DNA from: Melioribacteraceae bacterium
GTDB lineage: Bacteria; Bacteroidota; Ignavibacteria; Ignavibacteriales; Melioribacteraceae
Direction of reading: 5' to 3'
Assembly (NCBI GenBank): GCA_024103215.1
Contig: JAGFIY010000009.1
Coordinates: 1 to 62,183, forward strand
Length of the DNA: 62,183 nt
Shown here: positions 43,361 through 52,142 of the stretch, piece by piece
How positions within the stretch are numbered: position 1 is the stretch's first letter
How the letters are laid out: every line of letters starts with the position of its first letter
Translations under genes and position numbers: made by a program
The notes under the pieces: model-generated
What the model was told of the DNA's origin: nothing
Database searches by the model: none
Seen by the model: only the letters and a program-made list of their open reading frames with translations

Positions 43361-46300
43361 ATGTTTAAGCAATATCCTGACAAATACAGTTATCCTGAAA
43401 TTGAAGAACAAATTCTAAAATTCTGGGAAGATAATAAGATATTCGAAGCAAGTGTCGAAGAGCGAAGCGAAGATAAATCATTTACGTTTTACGAGGGTCC
43501 GCCCACGGCAAACGGAAAACCGGGTCTTCATCATGTTTTGGCGAGAGCTTTAAAAGATCTTGTCTGCCGCTATAAAACAATGCAAGGCTTCCGCGTAAAC
43601 AGAAAAGCCGGTTGGGATACTCACGGACTTCCGGTTGAAATCGAAGTTGAAAAACAGCTCGGGATTAAGAGTAAAAGTGAAATTCCGGAATTCGGTGTTG
43701 CAAAATATAACGCTGCATGCCGCGATTCTGTTTTTACTTATAAAGATCTTTGGGAAAAAATGACAACCCGTATGGGTTATTGGGTAGATCTTGAAGACGC
43801 TTATATAACATGCACAAACGAATATATCGAATCAGTCTGGTGGGCTTTAAAAACTCTTTTCGATAAAGGATTGATCTATAAGGATTATAAAATTGTTCCT
43901 CAATGTCCTAAATCGGAAACTGTTCTTTCGTCGCATGAACTTGCACTTGGTTACAAAGAGACGAAAGATCCTTCAGTCTATGTGATGATGAAAATTAAGG
44001 ACGAAAAAATTGCAAAGGGCGAGGATGTTTCTTTCCTCGTTTGGACAACTACGCCTTGGACACTCATATCAAACGTTGCACTTGCGCTCGGTCCCGATGT
44101 TGAATATGTTAAAGTGCAAACCGAAGGTAAAATTTTAATTCTCGCAAAGGATCGACTTAGCATACTAAAAGAAGAATACGAAATAATCGATTCATATTCC
44201 GGGCAAGATTTGGAAGGAATCGAATACGAGCAGCTTTTTGATTATGTGGAAGTAGATAAAAAAGCTTTTTATGTATGTACCGCAGATTTTGTGAGCACAG
44301 AGGACGGCTCCGGAATTGTTCACATTGCCCCGGCATTTGGTGCCGACGACTATGATCTTTCAAAAAAATATGATCTGCCGTTTTTGCAGCCGGTAACTCC
44401 CGGAGGAAAATTCACGGACGAGGTTACAGATTTTGCGGGCAAATTTGTGAAAGATGCAGATGCAGATATTATCTATAAATTAAAAACTATGGATAAGTTA
44501 TATAAAAAGGAAACCATAGTTCACTCTTATCCATTCAGTTGGAGATTCGATAATGTTCCAGTAATCTATTATGCACGTGAATCTTGGTTTATAAGAACAA
44601 CTCAGCTTGCAAATAGAATGGTCGAACTGAACAAAACAATAAAATGGCATCCACCGGAAGTTGGCGCGGGAAGATTCGGTAATTGGCTTGAAGAAAACAA
44701 AGACTGGGCACTTTCAAGAGACCGCTTTTGGGCAACTCCTCTTCCGATTTGGATAAGTGAAGACGGAGATATGTTTGCCGTTGGTAGTATTGAAGAATTG
44801 AAACAAGGATTTGTGGAAAAAGAAGGTAAACGAATTTCGGTTTCAGAATTGGACGAAATCGATCTTCATAAACCTTTTGTTGATGATGTAAAATTTGAAA
44901 AAAATGGTAAAATCTATAAACGAACACCTGAACTTATTGATGTTTGGTTCGATTCGGGAGCAATGCCTTTTGCTCAGTATCATTATCCGTTCGAAAATAA
45001 AGGGCTATTCGAGAAAAATTTTCCAAGCGATTTCATCTGCGAAGGAATCGATCAGACACGAGGATGGTTTTACACTCTTCATGCAATCGGAACTATGCTG
45101 TTCGATAAAGTAGCTTATAAAAACATTGTAGTCAACGAGCTGATTCTTGATAAGAACGGATTAAAAATGTCTAAGTCGAAAGGAAATGCTGTTGATCCGT
45201 TTGAACTTTTCGATAAATATGGAGCTGATGCAACTCGTTGGTATTTAGTAGCTGCAAGTCCGCCTTGGAGACCTAAGCTGTTCGACACTGAGGGAATTTT
45301 GGAAGTACAGAGAAAGTTTTTCGGCACGCTTATAAATACGTACTCGTTCTTTTCACTCTATGCGAACATAGATAACTTTAAATTCGATGAAGAATTGATC
45401 CCGTATGAAAATCGTCCCGAGATTGACAGATGGATTATTTCGAAATTGAATAGCCTTGTAAAAGAATATACCGAGTATTTTGAGGAGTACGAAATTACCA
45501 AAGCCGCAAGGTCAATCTCAAACTTTACAATTGACCAACTGTCTAATTGGTATGTAAGAAGAAGTAGAAGAAGATTCTGGAAATCCGAAGTGAACGAAAA
45601 TAAGTTATCAGCTTATCAAACTTTGTATGAGTGTCTTCTAACTGTTTCTAAACTTATGGCTCCGTTTGCACCATTCGTAGCGGAAGATTTATATCAGAAA
45701 CTGAATAAGTGTACAAACAAGGATAAATACAGATCTGTTCACCTGGCATTAATTCCGGAACCTGGTTTTGTTGATAAGGACTTGGAACTGAAGATGGAAG
45801 TCGCGCAACAGGTTGTCTATCTCACAAGATCGATCAGAGCAAAATCCAACTTAAAAGTAAGACAGCCGTTAAAGAAAATTCTTGTTGCTGTTGATTCGGA
45901 AAAAAGAGCAGCAGTCGAAAAGATGAAAGAAGTTATTCTTGAGGAAGTAAATATAAAAGAATTGGAATTATTGACAGATGATTCCGGCATTGTGAATAAA
46001 TCGGCAAAAGCAAACTTCAAAACTCTCGGTCCGAAGTACGGAAAATTGATGAAATTACTTGCATCAGAAATAAGTAAATTCGGTCAAAAAGAGATTGCGG
46101 AAATAGAAAAAAATGGTAAATTGAATCTTCAATTAGAAGGTGAAAATATTCTTCTTACTTCTGAAGATGTTGAGATAATTTCTACTGAAATTGAAGGCTG
46201 GGTTGTTGAAACCGAAGTGGGAGTTACTGTAGCACTTGATACTGAACTTACGGAAGAACTACTTGCCGAAGGCTATGCAAGAGAGTTTGTAAACCGAATT

Positions 46301-46525
46301 CAGAATATGAGAAAAGACCTCGGTTTTGATGTGATGGATAGAATAAATATTTCGTATAATGCTGACTCGACTTTTAATGATTATATTAACTTATTTGCCG
46401 ATTACATAAAGAAAGAAACACTTGCAATAGATATTTCAACCGGAAACGGTGAAGGAAAGAATGTTCAGGATTGGGAAATAGGTGATTTTAACTGTAAAAT
46501 AGCAATTGAAAAAGCTGGTAATTAA
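43361..46525 (+). CDS. ileS: Isoleucyl-tRNA synthetase, type 2 (large form)
   Basis: A 1054-residue class Ia synthetase charging tRNA-Ile, with the CP1 editing domain (WTTTPWTLISN) and the long C-terminal region typical of the IleRS2 (archaeal/eukaryote-like) type rather than the bacterial IleRS1. KMSKSKGNAVDP is normal. The HIGH signature, usually HxGH, here reads G55-L56-H57-H58 (ANGKPGLHHVLA). IleRS2 enzymes are naturally mupirocin-tolerant, and GxHH variants have been described as hyper-resistant. I chose ATG 43361; a TTG at 43352 is also in frame but less likely. Confidence 0.96.
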   Translation: MFKQYPDKYSYPEIEEQILKFWEDNKIFEASVEERSEDKSFTFYEGPPTANGKPGLHHVLARALKDLVCRYKTMQGFRVNRKAGWDTHGLPVEIEVEKQLGIKSKSEIPEFGVAKYNAACRDSVFTYKDLWEKMTTRMGYWVDLEDAYITCTNEYIESVWWALKTLFDKGLIYKDYKIVPQCPKSETVLSSHELALGYKETKDPSVYVMMKIKDEKIAKGEDVSFLVWTTTPWTLISNVALALGPDVEYVKVQTEGKILILAKDRLSILKEEYEIIDSYSGQDLEGIEYEQLFDYVEVDKKAFYVCTADFVSTEDGSGIVHIAPAFGADDYDLSKKYDLPFLQPVTPGGKFTDEVTDFAGKFVKDADADIIYKLKTMDKLYKKETIVHSYPFSWRFDNVPVIYYARESWFIRTTQLANRMVELNKTIKWHPPEVGAGRFGNWLEENKDWALSRDRFWATPLPIWISEDGDMFAVGSIEELKQGFVEKEGKRISVSELDEIDLHKPFVDDVKFEKNGKIYKRTPELIDVWFDSGAMPFAQYHYPFENKGLFEKNFPSDFICEGIDQTRGWFYTLHAIGTMLFDKVAYKNIVVNELILDKNGLKMSKSKGNAVDPFELFDKYGADATRWYLVAASPPWRPKLFDTEGILEVQRKFFGTLINTYSFFSLYANIDNFKFDEELIPYENRPEIDRWIISKLNSLVKEYTEYFEEYEITKAARSISNFTIDQLSNWYVRRSRRRFWKSEVNENKLSAYQTLYECLLTVSKLMAPFAPFVAEDLYQKLNKCTNKDKYRSVHLALIPEPGFVDKDLELKMEVAQQVVYLTRSIRAKSNLKVRQPLKKILVAVDSEKRAAVEKMKEVILEEVNIKELELLTDDSGIVNKSAKANFKTLGPKYGKLMKLLASEISKFGQKEIAEIEKNGKLNLQLEGENILLTSEDVEIISTEIEGWVVETEVGVTVALDTELTEELLAEGYAREFVNRIQNMRKDLGFDVMDRINISYNADSTFNDYINLFADYIKKETLAIDISTGNGEGKNVQDWEIGDFNCKIAIEKAGN

Positions 46526-46551
46526 ATATATTACCTTAACTCGGAGGTATT

Positions 46552-47190
46552 ATGGCTAAAAAGACTACAAAAAAAACGACAAAGCCAAAAAAAGAGGCAA
46601 AGCCAAAAAAAACAGTAGCAAAAAAGACTAATTCAAAAAAGAGCGATTCTGTGAAGGCAGCTAAGAAAATCACTCCAAAAAAGTCAGCTGCAAAGAAAAC
46701 AGTTTCAAAAAAAACTGCTCCTAAGAAAACTGCTGTTAAAAAATCTCAAACAAAGAAAGCTGTTTCATCAGGCAGGATAAAAAAAGCCTATACAAAAAAA
46801 GAGCTTGCCGAGTTCAAGGAAATAATTCTTGAGAGAAGAGAGGAGATCATCACACAGCTTCAAAATTTGAAGGAACAAATGATGGATCCCACAACCGGGC
46901 AATATGTTAATGAAAGCAGCCCCTATTCGCTTCATATGGCAGAACAAGGAACAGACGCACAAGAGCGCGAAAAACTATATTTATGGGCACAACGAGAGAA
47001 TAAATTTTTAGGTTATTTGGAAGATGCTCTTCAGCGTATCGAAGCAGGAACTTACGGAATCTGTATCGAATGTATTGATGAACCTCAGCATCTTTGCCCG
47101 ACTTGTCCACTCATTCCCAAAGAACGTTTGAAGGCAGTTCCTCATACGCAGCATTGTGTGCAGATTAAACAGCAGATGCAGAAAAGATAA
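46552..47190 (+). CDS. DksA/TraR-family protein with lysine-rich N-terminal tail
   Basis: A 212-residue protein. Residues 1-80 are a Lys/Ala/Thr/Pro-rich tail with repeated KK, TK and KS steps, resembling histone-H1-like or AlgP-type DNA-binding tails. Residues 85-160 form the DksA coiled coil (ILERREEIITQLQNLKEQM, EQGTDAQEREKLYLWAQREN). The C-terminal zinc-finger region has C171-x2-C174, an additional C182-x2-C185 and C202, but lacks the last Cys of the usual C4 set. DksA-type proteins enter the RNA polymerase secondary channel; a DNA-binding tail would be unusual. GGAGG precedes the start. The position after ileS matches ylyA in Firmicutes. Confidence 0.8.
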   Translation: MAKKTTKKTTKPKKEAKPKKTVAKKTNSKKSDSVKAAKKITPKKSAAKKTVSKKTAPKKTAVKKSQTKKAVSSGRIKKAYTKKELAEFKEIILERREEIITQLQNLKEQMMDPTTGQYVNESSPYSLHMAEQGTDAQEREKLYLWAQRENKFLGYLEDALQRIEAGTYGICIECIDEPQHLCPTCPLIPKERLKAVPHTQHCVQIKQQMQKR

Positions 47191-47212
47191 TTGAAAATAT
47201 AGGATAATTTTA

Positions 47213-47914
47213 TTGAGAGTACTTTTTTTATCGCTGTTGATTGTTATTGCAGATCAACTTACAAAATTATACATAAAAGGGATCTCGATTCCGTTTCTGA
47301 ATATAAATTTTGATGGGATGCGATATGGACAGAGCAAGGAAGTATTTGGTGATTTTTTAAAAATTACTTTCGTCGAAAATCCTGGAATGGCATTCGGGAT
47401 CGAAGTTGGTGATTCTAAATTATTTTTGTCTTTGTTTTCGCTCGTAGCCAGCATCGGAATATTAATTTATTTGTATAAAGTCAGAAAAGGTCACCTTCTT
47501 TTTAGAATTTCACTTGCACTCATTTTAGCAGGAGCCGTCGGTAATCTGATCGACAGAACTTTTTACGGAGTTATTTACGGCTATGCACCGTTATTTTACG
47601 GTAAAGTAGTAGATTTTTTCAATGTCGATTTCTTTGATTTTTCATTGTTTGGAAGAACCTATGAACGTTGGCCGATTTTTAACATAGCCGATTCTGCTGT
47701 TACTATTGGAGTTCTTTCCCTGATATTTTTTAATCGTCTTTTCGAAAAGAGGGAACTAGAATTGAAGAAAGAAGAGCTTGAGAACGAAAGCAATGAAGAA
47801 ATTGAACTTGAAGAAGAGGTGATTCACGAAGACGATTTTGGAAAATCCTCCCGAAGGACTAAGTTTATAGACGAAAAAGAAGATGACGAAGATAATAACA
47901 GAAAAGATATTTGA
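47213..47914 (+). CDS. lspA: Lipoprotein signal peptidase (signal peptidase II)
   Basis: A 233-residue four-helix inner-membrane aspartyl protease that removes prolipoprotein signal peptides after diacylglyceryl transfer. The catalytic aspartates are D114 (GNLIDRTFYG) and D160 (FNIADSAVTIG); ENPGMAFGI is also conserved. From about residue 178 it carries a charged, Glu-rich cytoplasmic tail (ELKKEELENESNEEIELEEE) longer than in E. coli LspA (164). Start TTG 47213, with AGGATA upstream. It overlaps rluD by 32 bases. Several lipoproteins encoded in this window are likely substrates. Confidence 0.93.
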   Translation: MRVLFLSLLIVIADQLTKLYIKGISIPFLNINFDGMRYGQSKEVFGDFLKITFVENPGMAFGIEVGDSKLFLSLFSLVASIGILIYLYKVRKGHLLFRISLALILAGAVGNLIDRTFYGVIYGYAPLFYGKVVDFFNVDFFDFSLFGRTYERWPIFNIADSAVTIGVLSLIFFNRLFEKRELELKKEELENESNEEIELEEEVIHEDDFGKSSRRTKFIDEKEDDEDNNRKDI

Positions 47915-48869
47915 AATTGAGGTAACCGGAGGAAAGAAAAAAGAAAGAATAGATATTTATCTTGCCAATTCCATCGAAAACGCAACCCGCACTAGAATCC
48001 AAAAGTTAATCAAAGCAGAGTATGTTACAGTTAACGGACAGCCTACTAAAGCTAATTATCATGTTGAACCCGGGGATAAAATAAAAGTTAAAATTCCCGT
48101 TACACCCCGACCGGAAAATACTGAGCCGGAAGCAATTCCTTTAGATATTATCTATGAGGATGAATTCTTGCTGGTAATAAATAAACCGCCTGGGATGGTT
48201 GTTCATCCTTCTCTAGGCAATTATACCGGAACATTAGTCAACGCACTGCTTCATTATACCTCAGAATTAAGTGAATTGAACGAACCCGGAAGACCGGGAA
48301 TTGTTCATAGAATTGATAAAGAAACAAGTGGACTGCTTCTTGTTGCTAAAGATGAATGGACTCACTCGCAGCTTGCAAAACAGTTTGCTGACCATTCAAT
48401 TGATAGAGAATATTGGGCAGTTTGCTGGGGAACTTTTGATAAATCTTCGGGAGAGGTAATCGGTAATATTGCCAGAAGCAAAAAAGACAGAAAAATATTC
48501 ACTGTCACCGAAGATGAAGGAAAACACGCACATACTTACTATGAAGTGATCGAAGAATTTGAATTTGCCTCATTGGTTAGGTTAAAATTAAAAACCGGCA
48601 GAACACACCAAATTAGAGTTCATATGTCTTACATTAACCATCCAATTTTTGGTGATCCAACCTACGGTGGAAGAAAAATTGTTTATGGATTGAATTTACC
48701 CAAAATGAAATCGAGAGTTGAAAATTTACTTAAAATAATGAATCGTCAAGCACTTCACGCTAAAACTCTGGGTTTTTATCATCCGCACAAAAAGGAAAGA
48801 GTTTACTTTGATTCCAATTTACCGGATGATATAAATGATTTGCTGTATGAATTGAAGAAAACGATGTAA
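47883..48869 (+). CDS. rluD: RluD-family 23S rRNA pseudouridine synthase
   Basis: A 328-residue RluA/RluD family enzyme. An N-terminal S4 RNA-binding domain (about 20-80, ERIDIYLANSIENATRTRIQKLIK) precedes the catalytic domain with D145 in RPGIVHRIDKETSGLLLVAK and the signature LKTGRTHQIRVHMSYINHPIFGDPTYGG. RluD makes the pseudouridines of helix 69; subfamily assignment from sequence reading alone is probable, not certain. The order lspA-rluD corresponds to lspA-ylyB in Bacillus. Its start lies 32 bases inside lspA. Confidence 0.9.
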   Translation: MTKIITEKIFEIEVTGGKKKERIDIYLANSIENATRTRIQKLIKAEYVTVNGQPTKANYHVEPGDKIKVKIPVTPRPENTEPEAIPLDIIYEDEFLLVINKPPGMVVHPSLGNYTGTLVNALLHYTSELSELNEPGRPGIVHRIDKETSGLLLVAKDEWTHSQLAKQFADHSIDREYWAVCWGTFDKSSGEVIGNIARSKKDRKIFTVTEDEGKHAHTYYEVIEEFEFASLVRLKLKTGRTHQIRVHMSYINHPIFGDPTYGGRKIVYGLNLPKMKSRVENLLKIMNRQALHAKTLGFYHPHKKERVYFDSNLPDDINDLLYELKKTM

Positions 48870-48892
48870 ATGGTTTATAGGACTATTAACAA

Positions 48893-49366
48893 CTAAAAAC
48901 CGGAGTCCTGATTATATTTTTTCAGATGCATATAAAGAAGTGCGGCAGCCGCCGCTGCATTTGCATAACTTATTATTTGTCCTAAAACACCCAGACTTTT
49001 TTCTTCTGCCCATTTTCTTTGCAGGTTTAATGCGTAGTTCAATTCCATCCGTTTATTATATGTTTGCGAAATTAGCGCTAAGGGAGGGTATGGATAATCC
49101 TCAATATCGGAAGTAACTGAAAAATCGAACTTGAATGGAAGTAAGGCTGAATCATACTTAAAGTGTATATGATTGAAATAAAACGGATTATCGACGAGTG
49201 AATGATAACGAGAACCGTTAAATTGCATGTTTAATGTTTGTGTATTTTGAAGAGAATCTTTTACTGTTGTACTGTCTATTTGTGCAACTAATGAATTTGT
49301 CGCTAGAAATAATAAAATCGGTGTGTAAACTAGATTAAATAAAAATTTATTCACAATAAAATTCAT
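48893..49366 (-). CDS. Exported protein of unknown function downstream of hydF
   Basis: A 157-residue protein with a signal peptide (about 1-28, ending SLVAQ). The mature part is rich in aromatic residues and short strands (NPFYFNHIHFKYDSALLPFKFDF), then a helix near the end with an Ala-rich stretch (YANAAAAAALLYMHLKKY). No family is recognised. It starts 11 bases after the hydF stop on the same strand, so it is probably cotranscribed, but a link with hydrogenase maturation is not supported by its sequence. Confidence 0.55.
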   Translation of the reverse strand: MNFIVNKFLFNLVYTPILLFLATNSLVAQIDSTTVKDSLQNTQTLNMQFNGSRYHSLVDNPFYFNHIHFKYDSALLPFKFDFSVTSDIEDYPYPPLALISQTYNKRMELNYALNLQRKWAEEKSLGVLGQIISYANAAAAAALLYMHLKKYNQDSGF

Positions 49367-49377
49367 CTAAAAATGAT

Positions 49378-50616
49378 TTACTTTGCTGTCATCTCACTGT
49401 TTATTTCTTCCCAAGCAACAAGTGCTTCTTCAAATGGCTGAAGCGCTCTTGGTACTGCACCATGCATATATGAAATTGCGACACCATAGTTTACTATAGG
49501 GATTCCGACATATTTTGCTTGTTTAATCCTTGTCTGCATCATTCTTCGAGTAAGCATACATCCACCACAGTGAATTATCAACTTATATTCTGATAGATTG
49601 CTTGGGTAATCGTGCCCGCTTTTAACTTCTATTTCAAGTTCTTTCTTTGTGTGATTTCTAAGCCAGCGGGGAATTTTTACAGTTCCAATATCATCTTCCT
49701 GCGCATGATGAGTGCATGCTTCGGCAATCAGAACTTTATCTCCATTCTGCAAATTCTCAATCTGTCTCAAACCTCTTACATATTCCGGCAAGTCCCCTTT
49801 ATGTCTTGCCATTAAAATCGAGAATGTAGTTAAAAGAATATCATCAGGTACATCTGCCGTAACTTTCATTACAACTTGACTGTCGGTTATAACTAATTTT
49901 GGTTTTTTGCTTAGACTGTTCAGAGCCGATCGTAATTCTTTATCTTTAGTAACGACAACTATTGTATCCTCGTCCAGCGCTTCTCTTAAAGTTTGAACTT
50001 GAGGCATAATCAATCTGCCTTTAGGCGCTCCTAAGTCTATGGGGACAACAAGCACAATTATGTCATTACTTTTAACTAGATCAGCCACTAGCGGCGGCTC
50101 AATTTCTTTTGGAAGAATTACTGAAAGTTTTTCTTTCAATTCATAAATTCCTTCGCCTGTGTTACAAGAAACATTAGAATATTCAAGACCGAGTTGTTTC
50201 AATTGGAGGAGCAATTCGTAATCGATTCCTAATTCGACCTTGTTAATAACAGTAATAAAAGGAATTTCTAATTGTTCAAGCTCATCTAATATTTTAACTT
50301 CACTTTCGTTAAGTTTCTGCGAAGGTTCGATAACAAAAATTGCAAAATCTGCTTCGGATAAAATTTTTACAGTCTTATTAATTCTGAGTGTGCCGAGTTC
50401 ACCTTCATCGTCTATGCCTGCTGTGTCGATAATTATCACCGGTCCATAGGGAAGCAGCTCCATCGATTTTTTAACCGGGTCTGTTGTGGTTCCGGGAGTG
50501 CTGCTTACAATTACAAGATCTTGCCCGGTTAATCTGTTCACCAATGAAGATTTTCCGGTATTCCTCCTTCCAACGACAGCTATATGTTTTTTATCAGAAG
50601 AAATCATTTTACTCAA
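49378..50616 (-). CDS. hydF: [FeFe]-hydrogenase maturation GTPase HydF
   Basis: A 412-residue protein: N-terminal GTPase domain (P-loop GRRNTGKSSLVN, switch DTAGID, VINKVE), a dimerisation domain, and a C-terminal [4Fe-4S] domain with the HydF-specific ligand pattern C301-T-H303 and H349-C350-GG-C353. HydF is the scaffold on which the HydE and HydG products build the di-iron subcluster before transfer to the hydrogenase. Start TTG 50616 (GGGTGA upstream, overlapping aspA); ATG 50607 is an alternative. hydE, hydG and hydrogenase genes are not in the window. Confidence 0.93.
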   Translation of the reverse strand: MSKMISSDKKHIAVVGRRNTGKSSLVNRLTGQDLVIVSSTPGTTTDPVKKSMELLPYGPVIIIDTAGIDDEGELGTLRINKTVKILSEADFAIFVIEPSQKLNESEVKILDELEQLEIPFITVINKVELGIDYELLLQLKQLGLEYSNVSCNTGEGIYELKEKLSVILPKEIEPPLVADLVKSNDIIVLVVPIDLGAPKGRLIMPQVQTLREALDEDTIVVVTKDKELRSALNSLSKKPKLVITDSQVVMKVTADVPDDILLTTFSILMARHKGDLPEYVRGLRQIENLQNGDKVLIAEACTHHAQEDDIGTVKIPRWLRNHTKKELEIEVKSGHDYPSNLSEYKLIIHCGGCMLTRRMMQTRIKQAKYVGIPIVNYGVAISYMHGAVPRALQPFEEALVAWEEINSEMTAK

Positions 50617-52018
50617 GTTTCACCCCGATTTCATCTGCTACTATTTTAATTACTTCGTTTTCTGCAATAATGTTGCTGTTTTTAAGTTCTTCGATGAAGG
50701 AAATATTTTTAGCATGAGCACTTTTAACTATTTCTTGTATTTTATCATAACCGAACCTGTTTATTAGTGCTGCAGCGATAGCGGAACTTCGCATAAGATT
50801 TTCCGTGCATCGTTTTTCATTTGCTGAAATTCCCGGAATAGCTTTTTCGGCCAAGTTATTAGCAGCTGCGCTTAAGAGTCCCAGAGATCTCAAAAATGCA
50901 TGTCCCAAAAGGGGAGCAAACGCATTCAGTTCCAAATTACCAGCACCAACAACATTGTTTATAATCACGTCATGACCTTTTACAATTTCAGCCGCTTGAA
51001 TTGTATGTTCAAGGATAACTGGGTTTACTTTTCCCGGCATAATCGATGAGCCGGTCTGCCTGGGTGTTAATTTTATTTCTCCAATTCCGCCGTCCGGTCC
51101 GCTTGACATAAACCGGAGATCGTTACAAATTTTTATCAATGAGACCGCACCGGCTTTTATTATTCCATGAGCTTCTGCAAAAACATCTAAATTTTGTGTT
51201 GCATCAATTAAGTCTTCAGCTTTCGAAACCGGAAGTCCGGTCATTGATTTTAGATTTCCGGCAATTTTTAAAACAAAATTTTTATGAGCTGCGATTGAAG
51301 TACCAACCGCTGTCCCTCCCATGTTTATAGCTCTAAGTCGTTCTTCCGCGTTATAAATTCTCCATCTGTCTCTCGCAATAGCTTGTGCGTATGCTCCGAA
51401 TTCCTGACCCAAAGTTATGGGAACCGCATCCTGAAACTGTGTCCTTCCAAGTTTCATCACTTTCATAAATTCATTTTCTTTTTTCTGAAGTTCACCTTGC
51501 AATTTTGCATAGGTATCTTGCAAAATCCTCATCAAATAAATTGATGCAATTTTTAGTGCTGTCGGATAAGTGTCATTTGTGGACTGCGATTGATTGACAT
51601 CATCAATGGGATGAATAAACTGATACGATCCTTTTTCTTTACCCAATAGTTCTAATGCAGTATTTGCAATTACTTCATTGATGTTCATATTCAACGAGGT
51701 TCCTGCACCGCCTTGTAGCGAGTCAACTACAATTTTATTGTAAATTCCAAATTCTACTTTATTGATTGCATTCTCGGTTTCCTTGAGCAGCTTGTTTACA
51801 GCTTCGGAAATGGCAGTGTGTTTATATTTTTCCATCATACCGATTTCAAAGTTTGTGTCTGCTGCTGCTAATTTTACCTGCAAAAATGCTTTAATGAAAT
51901 AGGGGTTAACTTTTTCGCCTGAGTCCGGGAAATTTGATAAACTCCTCGCAGTATGAATTCCGTAATATTTATCACTAGGAATTTCAACAGTTCCGATTGC
52001 ATCCTTTTCTATTCTCAT
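50609..52018 (-). CDS. aspA: Aspartate ammonia-lyase
   Basis: A 469-residue fumarase/aspartase superfamily enzyme converting L-aspartate to fumarate and ammonia. The signature loop GSSIMPGKVNPV carries the catalytic Ser, and TNDTYPTALKIA and NMGGTAVGTSIAAHKN are typical of aspartases. I chose ATG 52018, with GAGAG upstream; an in-frame TTG 52042 would add eight residues. It overlaps hydF. Linkage of aspA to hydEFG maturase genes recurs in several bacteria, which supports a joint role, possibly in anaerobic metabolism. It is divergent from cysS. Confidence 0.93.
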   Translation of the reverse strand: MRIEKDAIGTVEIPSDKYYGIHTARSLSNFPDSGEKVNPYFIKAFLQVKLAAADTNFEIGMMEKYKHTAISEAVNKLLKETENAINKVEFGIYNKIVVDSLQGGAGTSLNMNINEVIANTALELLGKEKGSYQFIHPIDDVNQSQSTNDTYPTALKIASIYLMRILQDTYAKLQGELQKKENEFMKVMKLGRTQFQDAVPITLGQEFGAYAQAIARDRWRIYNAEERLRAINMGGTAVGTSIAAHKNFVLKIAGNLKSMTGLPVSKAEDLIDATQNLDVFAEAHGIIKAGAVSLIKICNDLRFMSSGPDGGIGEIKLTPRQTGSSIMPGKVNPVILEHTIQAAEIVKGHDVIINNVVGAGNLELNAFAPLLGHAFLRSLGLLSAAANNLAEKAIPGISANEKRCTENLMRSSAIAAALINRFGYDKIQEIVKSAHAKNISFIEELKNSNIIAENEVIKIVADEIGVKLE

Positions 52019-52142
52019 ATCTCTCAACAATTGTTTATTCAAATATATTAAACTATTACTTCGATTGTAAGTTGATTTAAGGTCACTAAATTATCATTCG
52101 TTTCGTCGTTTTAGTATATTTCAAGTCAAAAAGAACTGATAT

